From Candidatus Segatella mututuai (lineage in GTDB: Bacteria > Bacteroidota > Bacteroidia > Bacteroidales > Bacteroidaceae), in the NCBI GenBank assembly GCA_002439605.1, contig DJOI01000074.1:15599-79598 (forward strand): a DNA stretch of 64,000 bases, in the 5' to 3' direction. The notes beneath the pieces were generated by a model. That model saw only the letters and a list, made by a program, of their open reading frames with translations, had not been told where the DNA came from and did not search any database. The translations under genes were made by a program, and so were the position numbers. Shown here piece after piece: positions 25,210 to 34,981 of this stretch. How positions within the stretch are numbered: the first letter of the stretch is position 1; the number at the start of each line of letters is the position of its first letter.

Positions 25210-27066
25210 TCATTTCACCTTTAACACTACTTGCTCGTTACAAGCTGTTCCCCAATCGCTGAGTATCTTGTTCCAAGTACTGATTTCGCTTCGAGGAACA
25301 CGTCTATGGTGTATTACACACTCCTTATGCATCACAAGTTGATTACCCTCATGAGAATAAGTGCGACTAAAATCAACCCATGCTGTATGAATCTGATAAG
25401 GTGCAGGGAGACTGCCAACCTCCAGTTTTTCGGGAATCAAAATCTTCACATCACGTACTTCCTTAGAGCGCAAGTCTATCATGTAATCGGAAACACGCTT
25501 GGTCGTATCCACAGGAGCCAGAAAAAGGTTCTCGTCGAGATTGATATCCAAATAAACACTGCCATCAACCAGTTGTCCTGCTCCCTTTTTCTTAAAAGAA
25601 GCTGTGATATTCAAAGCCTCATCCTGAGGGCGTTTTCCCATCATCTCAATATCCGCAATCTCATCCAATCGTTCCTTCACTCCCATCGCTGCCGCCATGG
25701 CTTTCTCTTTTTCATCTTGTGCTGTAGCGTCATTCCCCACTAGCACCCAAGACTTCATATCGCCCTTCCATTTAGAGCACAAATTGCCTTTTATATCGAA
25801 AATTCCATCTTCTCTAGATTCCAAAGTCGCCTGATATGTTATCGAAGAAGAGCACGCATCAGCAGTCATCTCAGGCAACTTATTCATACGAAAGCTATCT
25901 CCGTCTTCCACCAAAGCCATCTTTCCTTGTATATTGTCCGGTACATAGCCTAGAGGAATATATGGATTCGTAGCATCTAGATAATAGGGCTTTCCTTGAT
26001 AGAAAACCGTACATATCGCATGATCGATAGATGCAATGGAAGGGGTTTCCTGCAAAGAATAAGGTACATCCCATGTCCCAATATCCGTTTGGCGTGCATC
26101 AAAGCCTTGCGCCTTGAGCAAGGTCTTGAGCAATAGAGCCATAGCCTTGCAGTCGCCATAACGCTTACGAATAGTTTCAGCAGGCGTTGCTGGTTGATGG
26201 GCGGAGATTCCTGCCTCAAAAGCCAAATATCTGATATTTCGCTGCACCCAGGCATAAGTATTAGCAATCTTATCCACATCGTTTTTCGCTCCCTTTTGTA
26301 TCTCGCTAAGTATTTCTGCTTGCTGAGGAATAGAGCAATCCACATTAGCCAACTGATGAGACCATGCAAACATATCTTGCAGGCTTTGGAAAGCTCCCAA
26401 AACCAAGAGATGAGGAGCTCTATATCCCCAAGAGGACGAATTAGGTTCAATCGACTGAGCTGGCAGAGCATGAACCACATAAGTAAAAACGGAATCTCCA
26501 TCCGCATTACACATAGCACTTTTCTCTACACTAGCAGGAAGATTATATTCTTTTATCCGAAACTGCTGGAAGGCTTTTGGCTTGATTATCTCTATCTTCT
26601 TATGCTCTACATAATCTGCTTCACACAAAGGAATGGTTGTGAAATAAATAGGATCGAGATAGGTTCGAGCAAAAGAAGCTTTCAGAGTCTTACCAACTTT
26701 TGGAATCTGATAGCTAAAGTAGCAAATCTTGGTATCATCATAAAAGACATTACGAGGAATGGCAGACTTGTATTGTGCATATCCCTTACACTGTGCTTTG
26801 TCCAAACGAATAAATTCTCCGTAATAAGCACATGGTTGAACTAAAGCAGCATATTGGGTTACGCCATATTCATAACCCGTTGTGTTAACGACAATAGTTT
26901 TACCTGCGTCATCAGTTTTGAAGACGTATCTATCATTACATTGCAATATATGTACATTGTCATCAGCCTTTTGAGCCGATATGGGTTGTAAAAAGGCTAA
27001 GAGCAATATCATCATACTGCCCAAATCTGCAAGTCCGTATTGGGTTTTTTTTCTCATTTTCATCAT
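25210..27066 (-). CDS. Exported DUF3857/transglutaminase-like protein
   Basis: A 618-residue protein with an N-terminal signal segment (MMILLLAFLQPISAQ). A transglutaminase-like core is visible: KRYGDCKAMALLLKTLLKAQ with the catalytic Cys near residue 302, ASIDHAICTVFYQGKPYYLD carrying the His, and the following LDATN with the Asp. Domain order fits the DUF3857-transglutaminase family common in Bacteroidales, of unknown role. It leads a likely operon with the 716-residue protein (36-base gap) and perhaps the MATE gene. Confidence 0.82.
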   Translation of the reverse strand: MMKMRKKTQYGLADLGSMMILLLAFLQPISAQKADDNVHILQCNDRYVFKTDDAGKTIVVNTTGYEYGVTQYAALVQPCAYYGEFIRLDKAQCKGYAQYKSAIPRNVFYDDTKICYFSYQIPKVGKTLKASFARTYLDPIYFTTIPLCEADYVEHKKIEIIKPKAFQQFRIKEYNLPASVEKSAMCNADGDSVFTYVVHALPAQSIEPNSSSWGYRAPHLLVLGAFQSLQDMFAWSHQLANVDCSIPQQAEILSEIQKGAKNDVDKIANTYAWVQRNIRYLAFEAGISAHQPATPAETIRKRYGDCKAMALLLKTLLKAQGFDARQTDIGTWDVPYSLQETPSIASIDHAICTVFYQGKPYYLDATNPYIPLGYVPDNIQGKMALVEDGDSFRMNKLPEMTADACSSSITYQATLESREDGIFDIKGNLCSKWKGDMKSWVLVGNDATAQDEKEKAMAAAMGVKERLDEIADIEMMGKRPQDEALNITASFKKKGAGQLVDGSVYLDINLDENLFLAPVDTTKRVSDYMIDLRSKEVRDVKILIPEKLEVGSLPAPYQIHTAWVDFSRTYSHEGNQLVMHKECVIHHRRVPRSEISTWNKILSDWGTACNEQVVLKVK

Positions 27067-27095
27067 ACCCTACCATTTATTAGTTATTCTTTTTG

Positions 27096-27103
27096 CAAAA
27101 ATA
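27096..27103 (-). promoter_or_regulatory. -7 element upstream of the DUF3857 operon
   Basis: Minus-strand TATTTTTG fits TAnnTTTG, 30 bases before the start. A TTTG lies 16 bases further upstream, closer than usual. Confidence 0.4.
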
Positions 27104-27175
27104 AGAAAAAAAACGAGAACAAAGGATATGATAAGGGATTATTTTGATTTTTTACGTAAAAACGCATCATCATAT

Positions 27176-27218
27176 AAAAAAGAGACAAAAGCTACCAACT
27201 GATGATAACTTTTGCCTC
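27176..27218 (-). terminator. Terminator of trpS
   Basis: A 10-base stem with one wobble (GAGACAAAAG at 27182-27191 with CTTTTGCCTC at 27209-27218). On the minus strand the stem is followed by six T residues, 33 bases after the trpS stop. Confidence 0.8.
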
Positions 27219-27250
27219 TTCATTTATAGTTCAATCTTTCTATCTCATTA

Positions 27251-28336
27251 TCAAATCTTGAACTTCGCTGCCTGCTCCTCGATATAGGCTGCATCAGCAA
27301 AGTAGTCGATGCGCATAGCCTTGCGAACCTCATCCATAGTCTGGGCTGCAAACTCACGAGCACTCTCGCTACCCTTCTTCAAGATATTGAATACCTCTGG
27401 AATGTCCTGCTCAAACTCATGACGACGTGCACGGATAGGGTCGAGCATCTTATTGATGACGCTGTTCAAGAACTTCTTGGTCATACCATCACCGATGCCA
27501 CCCTTCACATACTGCTCCTTCAACTCGTCCAAGTTCTTGAACTCAGGCCAGAACTCAGCGAAATCCTCAGGAGTAGAGAACGCCTCCATATAAGTGAACA
27601 CAGCGTTGCCCTCCAAGTGTCCAGGCTCCTCCATGCTCATGCGTGGCTCACCGTTAGACATCTTCTTCACCTTCTTCCAAACGGTTTTCTCGTCATCGCT
27701 CAGATAGATGCAGTTGCCAAGACTCTTGCTCATCTTCTCCTTGCCATCCGTACCAGGGAGTCGACGGCAAACAGCATTCTCTGGAAGCAGAATCTCTGGT
27801 TCCACCAAGACTGGAGCATAAATCTGGTTGAAACGACGAACCAACTCACGGGTTACCTCCAACATGGGCTCCTGATCCTCGCCAGCTGGCACGGTAGTAG
27901 CCTTGAAAGCGGTGATGTCGGCAGCCTGGCTCACAGGATAGCAGAAGAAACCAAGCGGAATGTTGGCCTCGAAATTGCGCATCTTGATCTCCGTCTTCAC
28001 GGTTGGGTTGCGCTGAACACGAGATACAGTGATAAGGTTCATCAAATAAACAGTCAACTCAGCCAACTCTGGAATCATACTCTGGATATAGAGCGTACAT
28101 TTCTGAGGGTTCAAGCCGGCAGAGAGATAGTCGAGAGCCACCTCGATAATGTTTTGACGAATCTTTTCTGGATTGTCGGCGTTATCTGTCAAAGCCTGTA
28201 CATCGGCCATAAACACGAACATCTTGTCGTAGTCGCCAGCGTTCTGTAATTCGACACGACGCTGAAGAGAACCAATATAATGCCCCAAATGGAGCTTGCC
28301 TGTAGGACGGTCACCCGTCAGTATGATCTTTCCCAT
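27251..28336 (-). CDS. trpS: Tryptophanyl-tRNA synthetase
   Basis: A class I aminoacyl-tRNA synthetase that charges tRNA-Trp. The HIGH-type motif is in TGDRPTGKLHLGHYIGSL near residues 5-22 and the KMSKS motif in GKEKMSKSLGN near 210. The start at 28336 (MGKIILTG) gives 361 residues; a longer frame from 28393 would lie upstream of the promoter and is rejected. A good promoter sits at 28364-28394. Confidence 0.95.
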   Translation of the reverse strand: MGKIILTGDRPTGKLHLGHYIGSLQRRVELQNAGDYDKMFVFMADVQALTDNADNPEKIRQNIIEVALDYLSAGLNPQKCTLYIQSMIPELAELTVYLMNLITVSRVQRNPTVKTEIKMRNFEANIPLGFFCYPVSQAADITAFKATTVPAGEDQEPMLEVTRELVRRFNQIYAPVLVEPEILLPENAVCRRLPGTDGKEKMSKSLGNCIYLSDDEKTVWKKVKKMSNGEPRMSMEEPGHLEGNAVFTYMEAFSTPEDFAEFWPEFKNLDELKEQYVKGGIGDGMTKKFLNSVINKMLDPIRARRHEFEQDIPEVFNILKKGSESAREFAAQTMDEVRKAMRIDYFADAAYIEEQAAKFKI

Positions 28337-28363
28337 TTTATTACTTTTTGTTACTTCTGTTTG

Positions 28364-28394
28364 CAAAGATACAGCTATTTGTTCAAAAAACAAA
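28364..28394 (-). promoter_or_regulatory. Promoter of trpS
   Basis: On the minus strand TTTG (28394-28391), 19 bases, then TATCTTTG (28371-28364). The trpS ATG is 28 bases downstream. The remaining gap to the tRNA (28395-28626) has no convincing gene. Confidence 0.75.
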
Positions 28395-28626
28395 ATGTAA
28401 CGGCAATTAATTACGCCCCAAAAATAATAGCCTTCGATGCCAGATCAAACCTATCGCGTTTTTGGAAGAATTATTGGCCACCTGAACTTTCTTACACCTT
28501 CAAGCTCCTGAATGTAAAAAAGCACTTACATAAGAGAAGGATGGAGAATGTGAAGGAGCCAGAAAGGGTATCAAAAGACGACAAAAGCGACTTTTTACAG
28601 AAAAAGCGAAAAAAGTTTCCTAAAAA

Positions 28627-28658
28627 TTTGGAGGAAACAAAAAATATTCTTACCTTTG
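28627..28658 (+). promoter_or_regulatory. Promoter of tRNA-Val (first copy)
   Basis: TTTG (28627-28630), 20 bases, TACCTTTG (28651-28658), a full match to the Bacteroidetes consensus, 20 bases before the tRNA. The same promoter text, with a few changes, precedes the second tRNA-Val at 39.4 kb. Confidence 0.85.
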
Positions 28659-28677
28659 CAACCGCTTACAAAAACAA

Positions 28678-28752
28678 GGGCGTTTAGCTCAGCTGGTTTA
28701 GAGCATCTGCCTTACAAGCAGAGGGTCGGCGGTTCGAATCCGTCAACGCCCA
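28678..28752 (+). tRNA. tRNA-Val (UAC anticodon)
   Basis: A 75-base cloverleaf: acceptor GGGCGTT/AACGCCC, D arm GCTC/GAGC, anticodon stem TCTGC/GCAGA with loop CTTACAA (anticodon TAC, reads GUA valine), T arm GGCGG-TTCGAAT-CCGTC and discriminator A. CCA is not encoded. The sequence is identical to the copy at 39374-39448. Confidence 0.97.
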
Positions 28753-28763
28753 CAGATATAAAG

Positions 28764-28800
28764 AGTCTTGCAACAAAAAGTTGTGAGACTTTTTCTTTTT
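28764..28800 (+). terminator. Terminator of tRNA-Val (first copy)
   Basis: AGTCTTGCAAC (28764-28774) pairs imperfectly with GTTGTGAGACT (28780-28790) and is followed by TTTTCTTTTT. Confidence 0.8.
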
Positions 28801-28845
28801 AAGCTAATTTATCATTATTTGTTCGGCTTTCTCTTCGTTTTTTTT

Positions 28846-28853
28846 TACCTTTG
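28846..28853 (+). promoter_or_regulatory. -7 element upstream of purB
   Basis: TACCTTTG fits TAnnTTTG, 27 bases before the purB ATG. The nearest TTTG (28818-28821) is 24 bases upstream, longer than usual. Confidence 0.55.
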
Positions 28854-28880
28854 CACCCTATAATATAATACGTATTAGTT

Positions 28881-30227
28881 ATGAATTTGGATTTATTGAC
28901 AGCTATTTCCCCGATTGATGGACGTTATAGGGGAAAAACTGAGCCGCTCGCAGACTATTTTTCCGAGTATGCGCTCATACGATATCGCATCCGTGTAGAG
29001 ATAGAGTATTTTATCACTTTGTGTGAGTTGCCTTTGCCACAGCTCGCTTCTTTCGATTCTGTTTTGTTTACTCGTTTGCGTGAGATATATCAGAATTTTG
29101 ATGAAAACGATGCACAGCGTGTCAAGGATATCGAGAAGGTTACCAACCATGATGTCAAGGCTGTGGAGTATTTTATCAAGGAAGAGTTTGACAAGATTGG
29201 CGGATTAGACGCCTACAAGGAGTTCATTCACTTTGGCTTGACCTCACAGGACATCAACAATACCAGCGTGCCTCTTTCCTTGAAAGAAGCCCTGCGGGAT
29301 GTATTCTATCCACAGGTAGAGGAACTGATAGCGCAATTACAGACCTATGCCGACGAGTGGAAGGATGTTCCCATGCTTGCCAAGACACATGGACAGCCAG
29401 CGTCCCCTACCCGTTTGGGCAAGGAGATCATGGTTTATGTATATCGCCTTACCGAGCAGCTCAACAGCTTGAAAGCCTGTAAGATGACCGCCAAGTTTGG
29501 TGGAGCAACAGGCAATTACAATGCCCACCATGTGGCTTACCCCCAGTACGACTGGCGTGTTTTCGGCGATAAGTTTGTCAGCGAAAAGTTGGGTCTGGAG
29601 CGCGAACAGTACACCACGCAAATTAGCAATTACGACTATTTAGGAGCCATCTTTGATGCGGTTCGTCGCATTAATACCATTATCATCGACCTTGACCGCG
29701 ACTTTTGGATGTACATCTCGATGGATTATTTCAAGCAGAGAATCAAGGCAGGCGAGGTTGGCTCAAGCGCCATGCCTCACAAGGTGAACCCTATAGACTA
29801 CGAGAACAGCGAGGGTAACCTTGGCATTGCCAATGCCATACTGCAGTTCCTGGCACAGAAACTTCCGGTAAGTCGGCTACAGCGCGACCTCACAGACAGT
29901 ACAGTGTTGCGCAACATTGGTGTGCCATTCGGTCATAGCGTTATTGCTATCCAAAGCACCTTGAAAGGACTGCGCAAACTTATTCTTCATGAGGAGAAGC
30001 TGCGGGAAGACCTCGACAATACTTGGGCGGTAGTGGCAGAAGCCATTCAGACAATTCTGCGTCGCGAGGCTTACCCTCATCCTTATGAGGCTTTGAAGGC
30101 TTTAACCCGTACCAACAAACATATGACTGAAGAAACCATTCACGAGTTTATCAAGGGCTTGAATGTGAGCGACAGTGTGAAGGCAGAACTGATGGCGATA
30201 AGTCCCAGCAACTATACCGGAATTTAA
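28881..30227 (+). CDS. purB: Adenylosuccinate lyase
   Basis: It acts twice in purine synthesis, splitting SAICAR and adenylosuccinate with release of fumarate. The N-terminus LTAISPIDGRYRGKTEPL, the middle motif THGQPASPTRLGKE and the family signature GSSAMPHKVNPIDYENSEGN (catalytic Ser loop) are all present. The 448-residue length is that of the longer PurB type found in gammaproteobacteria and Bacteroidales. It has its own promoter-like element and is followed by the pseudouridine synthase gene after 126 bases. Confidence 0.95.
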   Translation: MNLDLLTAISPIDGRYRGKTEPLADYFSEYALIRYRIRVEIEYFITLCELPLPQLASFDSVLFTRLREIYQNFDENDAQRVKDIEKVTNHDVKAVEYFIKEEFDKIGGLDAYKEFIHFGLTSQDINNTSVPLSLKEALRDVFYPQVEELIAQLQTYADEWKDVPMLAKTHGQPASPTRLGKEIMVYVYRLTEQLNSLKACKMTAKFGGATGNYNAHHVAYPQYDWRVFGDKFVSEKLGLEREQYTTQISNYDYLGAIFDAVRRINTIIIDLDRDFWMYISMDYFKQRIKAGEVGSSAMPHKVNPIDYENSEGNLGIANAILQFLAQKLPVSRLQRDLTDSTVLRNIGVPFGHSVIAIQSTLKGLRKLILHEEKLREDLDNTWAVVAEAIQTILRREAYPHPYEALKALTRTNKHMTEETIHEFIKGLNVSDSVKAELMAISPSNYTGI

Positions 30228-30353
30228 CAGAAAGTACTTCTTGTTCTCAACCACAACCTATCGAAGTGCTTATTGTGTACCATATATAACAACAAAAAGA
30301 ATTATTTAAATTATTATTAACCCAGCCGTGAGGCTTTTAAGAAAAAAAGGAAA

Positions 30354-31769
30354 ATGGATTCAGAATTAGACAACAAACCTCAGAACGAATCGTCTGAGAA
30401 CGAAGGCACCCGTGAGGGCTATACCCCAGCAGGCGGTTATCAGAAAAATTATCACAGTAATGGACGTCCACAGCGTCCTCGTATCAACTCGCAACGTGCT
30501 TATAGCAGCGAACGTGGCAATGAAGGTGGATTCCGTCCAGAAGGTTTCGGAATGTCTCTCCAGCAGCAGAACTCTGGCGAACATCTCCAAGGCGGTTATC
30601 AGCAACGTGGCGGTTACCAGCAGCGTCAGCAGGGTGGTTACGGTCGTCCACAGGGTGGTGGCTACAACAACCGCGGCGGCTATCAAAGTCGTCCACAGGG
30701 TGGCTATCGTCCTCGTTTCAACAGTAATGACGAAGAGGGTGGCTATCAGCCTCGCCAGCAAGGAGGTTACAATCGTCCACAGGGTGGTGGCTACAACAAC
30801 CGCGGCGGCTATCAGCCTCGTCAACAGGGAGGTTATGGCCGTCCACAGGGTGGTGGTTACAACAATCGTAGTGGTTATGGCCGTCCACAGGGTGGTGGCT
30901 ACAACAATCGTGGCGGTTATGGCCGTCCACAGGGTGGTTACAACAACAATCGTGGCGGCTTCGGCCGTCCTCACACCCCAGGCTATGACCCCAACGCAAA
31001 ATATAATCTCAAGAAACGTATCGAATATAAGGAAGAGAACATCGATCCAAATGAGCCTTTGCGCTTGAATAAGTTTCTTGCCAATGCAGGCATCTGCTCA
31101 CGCCGCGAGGCAGATGAATTTATCCAGGCAGGTGTCGTTACCGTCAATGGTAAGGTCGTTACCGAGCTGGGCACTAAGGTGCTGCGCTCCGACGAAGTGA
31201 AGTTCCACGATGCTCCCGTCACGCTAGAAAAGAAGGTTTATGTACTTCTCAACAAGCCTAAGGACTACGTGACGACAAGCGACGATCCCCAGCAGCGCAA
31301 GACTGTCATGGATCTTGTGAAGGATGTATGCCCAGAACGTATCTATCCTGTTGGTCGTCTTGACCGTAACACAACCGGCGTGCTTCTTTTGACCAACGAT
31401 GGCGACTTGGCCAGCAAGCTCACCCATCCTAAGTTCTTGAAGAAGAAGGTTTATCACGTACATCTCGACCGCAACGTGACTGCTCACGATTTGCAGCAGA
31501 TTCGTGACGGAATCACTCTTGAGGATGGAGAAATCAAAGCAGATGCCGTAGAATATGCCGATGACAACGACAAGGCACAGGTAGGCATCGAGATACATAG
31601 CGGCAAGAACCGTATCGTTCGTCGTATCTTCGAAAGCCTTGGTTATCGTGTAACTAAGCTCGACCGCGTGCAGTTTGCCGGCTTGACAAAGAAAAACCTC
31701 CGTCGTGGCGACTGGCGCTTCCTCACCGAGAAAGAAGTAGAGATGCTTCGCATGGGCGCCTTCGAATAA
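30354..31769 (+). CDS. rRNA pseudouridine synthase (RluB/RsuA family) with long R/G/Y/Q-rich N-terminal tail
   Basis: The C-terminal 237 residues are a standard enzyme that isomerises uridine in rRNA: S4 RNA-binding domain from residue 235 (PLRLNKFLANAGICSRREAD), catalytic motif GRLDRNTTGVLLLTNDGD with Asp near 337, and SGKNRIVRRIFESLGY near 415. Residues 1 to about 215 are low-complexity, made of repeats such as GGYGRPQGGGYNNRGGYQ and QPRQQ. The tail is several times longer than the basic extensions usual in the family. It is 13 bases upstream of asnS and probably co-transcribed. Confidence 0.92.
   Translation: MDSELDNKPQNESSENEGTREGYTPAGGYQKNYHSNGRPQRPRINSQRAYSSERGNEGGFRPEGFGMSLQQQNSGEHLQGGYQQRGGYQQRQQGGYGRPQGGGYNNRGGYQSRPQGGYRPRFNSNDEEGGYQPRQQGGYNRPQGGGYNNRGGYQPRQQGGYGRPQGGGYNNRSGYGRPQGGGYNNRGGYGRPQGGYNNNRGGFGRPHTPGYDPNAKYNLKKRIEYKEENIDPNEPLRLNKFLANAGICSRREADEFIQAGVVTVNGKVVTELGTKVLRSDEVKFHDAPVTLEKKVYVLLNKPKDYVTTSDDPQQRKTVMDLVKDVCPERIYPVGRLDRNTTGVLLLTNDGDLASKLTHPKFLKKKVYHVHLDRNVTAHDLQQIRDGITLEDGEIKADAVEYADDNDKAQVGIEIHSGKNRIVRRIFESLGYRVTKLDRVQFAGLTKKNLRRGDWRFLTEKEVEMLRMGAFE
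30590..30975 (+). repeat. In-gene tandem repeat encoding GGYGRPQGGGYNNRGGY units
   Basis: Near-identical DNA units (for example GGTCGTCCACAGGGTGGTGG and CTACAACAACCGCGGCGGCT) recur at least five times inside the pseudouridine synthase gene and encode Gly-Tyr-Arg-Pro-Gln-Asn-rich text. All copies keep frame. Copy number may vary between strains. Confidence 0.8.
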
Positions 31770-31782
31770 AAAACAATGAACA

Positions 31783-33210
31783 ATGGAAAAACTGAAAAGA
31801 ACTAAAGTCGTAGATTTGCTCAAGAGCACAGCCTACGGCTCAATCGTGAATGTAAAGGGATGGGTTCGCACCCATCGTAGTAGCAAAGCAGTCGATTTTA
31901 TCGCTCTTAACGATGGTTCTACCATTCATAATATCCAGATTGTAGTCGACCCATCCAAGATCGATGAGAATCTCCTTGCCCAGGTCACCACGGGTGCTTG
32001 CATCAGTGCCACTGGTACTTTGGTGAAGAGTCTGGGCAAAGGGCAGAGCGTGGAAATCCAGTGCGACAGCATCGAAATCTATGGTCTTTGTGGAAGCGAC
32101 TACCCCATGCAGAAGAAGGGGCAGAGCTTCGAGTACATGCGTAAGTATGCTCATCTCCGCCTCCGCACCAATACTTTTGGTGCCGTAATGCGCATTCGCC
32201 ACAACATGGCGATGGCTATCCATACCTATTTCCACGAACATGGCTACTTCTACTTCAATACTCCTCTCATCACTGCGAGCGACTGTGAGGGGGCAGGCCA
32301 GATGTTTCAGGTAACCACCAAGAACCTCTACAACCTGAAGAAGACAGCGGATGGAAAGATCGACTATTCTGACGATTTCTTCGGCAAGCAGACTTCCTTG
32401 ACCGTGTCTGGACAGCTGGAGGGTGAATTGGGAGCCACTGCGCTGGGAGCCATCTATACCTTCGGCCCAACCTTCCGTGCCGAGAACAGCAACACCCCAC
32501 GCCACTTGGCTGAGTTCTGGATGGTAGAGCCTGAGGTGGCTTTCTTGGACATGGACGGTTTGATGGAACTGGAGGAAGACTTCATCAAGTACTGCATCCG
32601 TTGGGCTCTCGACAACTGCAAGGACGACCTTGAGTTCTTGAACAAGATGATCGACAAGGGGCTTATCGCTCGCCTGCAGAGTGTGCTCGACTCCGAGTTT
32701 GTCCACCTTCCATATACCGAGGGCATCCGCATCTTGCAGGAGGCCATCGCCAATGGCAAGAAGTTCGAGTTCCCATGCGAGTGGGGTGACGACTTGGCAT
32801 CTGAGCACGAGCGTTTCTTGGTAGAGGAGCACTTCAAGAAGCCTGTCATCATGACCAACTATCCCAAGGCCATCAAGGCTTTCTATATGAAGATAGACGA
32901 GAAGGAGAGTGGTTTCGGCGGCAAGAGCGGAAAGACCGTCCAGGGTACCGACGTCTTGTTCCCACAGATTGGCGAGATTATCGGTGGTTCTGTCCGTGAG
33001 GAGAGCTACGACAAGCTGATGAATGAGATAGAGGAACGTCACATACCTATGAAGGATATGACTTGGTATCTCGACACCCGCAAGTATGGTTCATGTCCAC
33101 ATGCCGGCTTCGGTCTCGGGTTCGAGCGTTTGATTCTCTTCGTTACCGGTATGCAGAATATCCGCGACGTGATTCCATTCCCACGTACACCTAAGAACGC
33201 AGAGTTCTAG
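31783..33210 (+). CDS. asnS: Asparaginyl-tRNA synthetase
   Basis: A class IIb synthetase that charges tRNA-Asn. It has an N-terminal OB-fold anticodon-binding domain ([20 protein letters not shown]), class II motif 2 ([20 protein letters not shown]) and motif 3 ([20 protein letters not shown]). The Ala-Glu-Phe-Trp-Met text after motif 2 supports Asn rather than Asp specificity. Length 475 is normal. Confidence 0.95.
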   Translation: MEKLKRTKVVDLLKSTAYGSIVNVKGWVRTHRSSKAVDFIALNDGSTIHNIQIVVDPSKIDENLLAQVTTGACISATGTLVKSLGKGQSVEIQCDSIEIYGLCGSDYPMQKKGQSFEYMRKYAHLRLRTNTFGAVMRIRHNMAMAIHTYFHEHGYFYFNTPLITASDCEGAGQMFQVTTKNLYNLKKTADGKIDYSDDFFGKQTSLTVSGQLEGELGATALGAIYTFGPTFRAENSNTPRHLAEFWMVEPEVAFLDMDGLMELEEDFIKYCIRWALDNCKDDLEFLNKMIDKGLIARLQSVLDSEFVHLPYTEGIRILQEAIANGKKFEFPCEWGDDLASEHERFLVEEHFKKPVIMTNYPKAIKAFYMKIDEKESGFGGKSGKTVQGTDVLFPQIGEIIGGSVREESYDKLMNEIEERHIPMKDMTWYLDTRKYGSCPHAGFGLGFERLILFVTGMQNIRDVIPFPRTPKNAEF

Positions 33211-33233
33211 TCGTTGGATGTAGCAAACATCAT

Positions 33234-33309
33234 AAAATAGTAAAAGCGAGGCATCTACCTACTAAGGATGCCTCGCTTTTTGTTTCGCAATGTATTTGGA
33301 GTTTTCGCA
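33234..33309. repeat. Left direct repeat flanking the AAA-ATPase gene (also asnS terminator)
   Basis: About 76 bases repeated at 34982-35055. The exact core, 45 bases (33240-33284), contains a hairpin AAAAGCGAGGCATC / GATGCCTCGCTTTT followed by T residues, which acts as the asnS terminator. Similarity continues rightward with small changes to TTTTCGCA. Confidence 0.9.
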
Positions 33310-33385
33310 TTTTTCTTGGTATTAATTTCCTTATTTGACAAATAATTTGTAATTTAGCGGAGTGAAACGAAAAGCGAGTTGGATT

Positions 33386-34966
33386 ATGGAAGAAATCGTG
33401 AACAAATATCCTGTAGGAATACAGACCTTCTCGAATATTCGAGAAGGGAATTATCTCTATGTAGATAAGACCAAATATATTGTGGATTTCCGCAGGAAGG
33501 GAATGAAATATATCTTTCTGAGCCGTCCGAGACGATTCGGCAAGTCGCTCTTTGCCTCCACGCTTCAGGCTTATTTTGAGGGAAGACAGGATTTGTTTGA
33601 GGGACTCGCCATTGCAGAATATGAGCAAGAATGGGTGAAGCATCCTGTGCTTCATTTTGACATGAGTGGTGCCAAGCACATGGGGGGTGAGCAGTTGAAG
33701 CGCTACCTCCATTTGCAGTTGTGTCCTTACGAAAAACTATATGGCAGAAATGAAGACGAGGTAGATCCTAATGAACGCCTAAATGGTATTGTGAAGCGTG
33801 CATACGAACTTACAAGTGAGAAGGTAGCAGTCATCATCGACGAGTATGATGCGCCTTTGCTCGATGTCGTGCATAAGAAGGATAATCTATCCCAGCTTCG
33901 TCTCATCATGCAAAATTTCTACAGTCCATTGAAAAAGTTATACCCATACTTGGAGTTTACTTTTATCACAGGCATCACGAAGTTCTCTCAACTCAGCATC
34001 TTTAGCGAACTAAATAATCTCGACAACATCAGTATGTTCGACCAATACTCTGCCATCTGTGGAATCAGCAAGACTGAGTTAACGACTGTGATGAAACCAG
34101 ATATCGAGGGGTTGGGCAGAGCATTGGGGCTTACTTATGAGGAATGCTTGGAAGAATTACGTAAATATTACGACGGTTATCATTTCAGTGAGTATTCCGA
34201 GGATGTCTTCAATCCTTTCAGTTTGGTAAGAGCCTTGAGTGGTCAGAAAATTGAGTCTTATTGGTTTGGTTCCGGCACTCCAAGTTATCTTATCAAGAGC
34301 CTACAGAAATATCATGTCAATGTGATGGACATAGAGAAGAAGAGCGTGGGGGTAGACGATTTCGACGTATCGCCAGAGCAGATGACTTCGGCCTTACCTT
34401 TGCTCTATCAGAGTGGTTATCTCACCATCAAGAAATACAATCCGATTCTGCAACGCTATTCCTTGGGTTATCCAAACATGGAGGTAAGAATTGGTATGCT
34501 GAAGAGCCTTGCGCCAAATTATCTGTCGCCAGTGTCGTTAGACAACAATGGATTGGTTGGCGATTTTTTGGAAAAACTCTACGGCGATGATTTGGAGGGG
34601 GCGTTGGAGCGTTTAAAATCATACCTATCTAACATCTCAAATAGGTTGTCTAATAAAAATGAACGAGATTTTCAGACAGTCTTCTACCTCATCTTTAATT
34701 TGATGGGGGCTTTCATCAAGGTGGAGGAAGATAGTGCCATTGGCAGGGCTGATGCCGTGCTTCATATGCCCACTGCTATATACGTGTTCGAGTTGAAATA
34801 TGATGGCTCAGCCGAAGAAGCTATCAAGCAGATAGATGACAAGGGCTATCTCATACCTTATACCGCTGAGGATAAACGCTTATATAAAATTGGTGTCAAT
34901 TACGATAGCAATCAACGAACAATAAGTGACTGGATCATTAAAGAGGGAAATAAGTCGCATAAGTAA
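33386..34966 (+). CDS. AAA-ATPase-like protein with C-terminal PD-(D/E)XK nuclease-like domain
   Basis: A 526-residue protein of the AAA-ATPase_like/DUF1703 type that occurs in many copies in Bacteroidales genomes. N-terminal family text ([20 protein letters not shown]), Walker A RPRRFGKS near 46-53, Walker [12 protein letters not shown] near 148-158, and a C-terminal nuclease-like motif with Asp in GRADAVL then VFELKYD near 455-470. ATG 33386 is preferred to an in-frame GTG at 33362. It is a single gene with the same terminator on both sides, so it looks like a separately acquired unit. Biological role is unknown; a defence or mobile-element function is speculation. Confidence 0.88.
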   Translation: MEEIVNKYPVGIQTFSNIREGNYLYVDKTKYIVDFRRKGMKYIFLSRPRRFGKSLFASTLQAYFEGRQDLFEGLAIAEYEQEWVKHPVLHFDMSGAKHMGGEQLKRYLHLQLCPYEKLYGRNEDEVDPNERLNGIVKRAYELTSEKVAVIIDEYDAPLLDVVHKKDNLSQLRLIMQNFYSPLKKLYPYLEFTFITGITKFSQLSIFSELNNLDNISMFDQYSAICGISKTELTTVMKPDIEGLGRALGLTYEECLEELRKYYDGYHFSEYSEDVFNPFSLVRALSGQKIESYWFGSGTPSYLIKSLQKYHVNVMDIEKKSVGVDDFDVSPEQMTSALPLLYQSGYLTIKKYNPILQRYSLGYPNMEVRIGMLKSLAPNYLSPVSLDNNGLVGDFLEKLYGDDLEGALERLKSYLSNISNRLSNKNERDFQTVFYLIFNLMGAFIKVEEDSAIGRADAVLHMPTAIYVFELKYDGSAEEAIKQIDDKGYLIPYTAEDKRLYKIGVNYDSNQRTISDWIIKEGNKSHK

Positions 34967-34981
34967 TCTAACTCTTGCTAC

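Noticed and set aside
28280..28687. 135-codon plus-strand frame leading into tRNA-Val
   Set aside because: It runs antisense through trpS, over two promoters and into the tRNA; no signal of a real protein.
30366..31068. Valine/threonine-rich and alanine/valine-rich long frames over the repeat region
   Set aside because: Shadow frames of the in-frame Gly/Tyr/Arg repeats of the pseudouridine synthase.
31840..33042. 400-codon minus-strand frame opposite asnS
   Set aside because: Antisense to a clear synthetase gene with all class II motifs.
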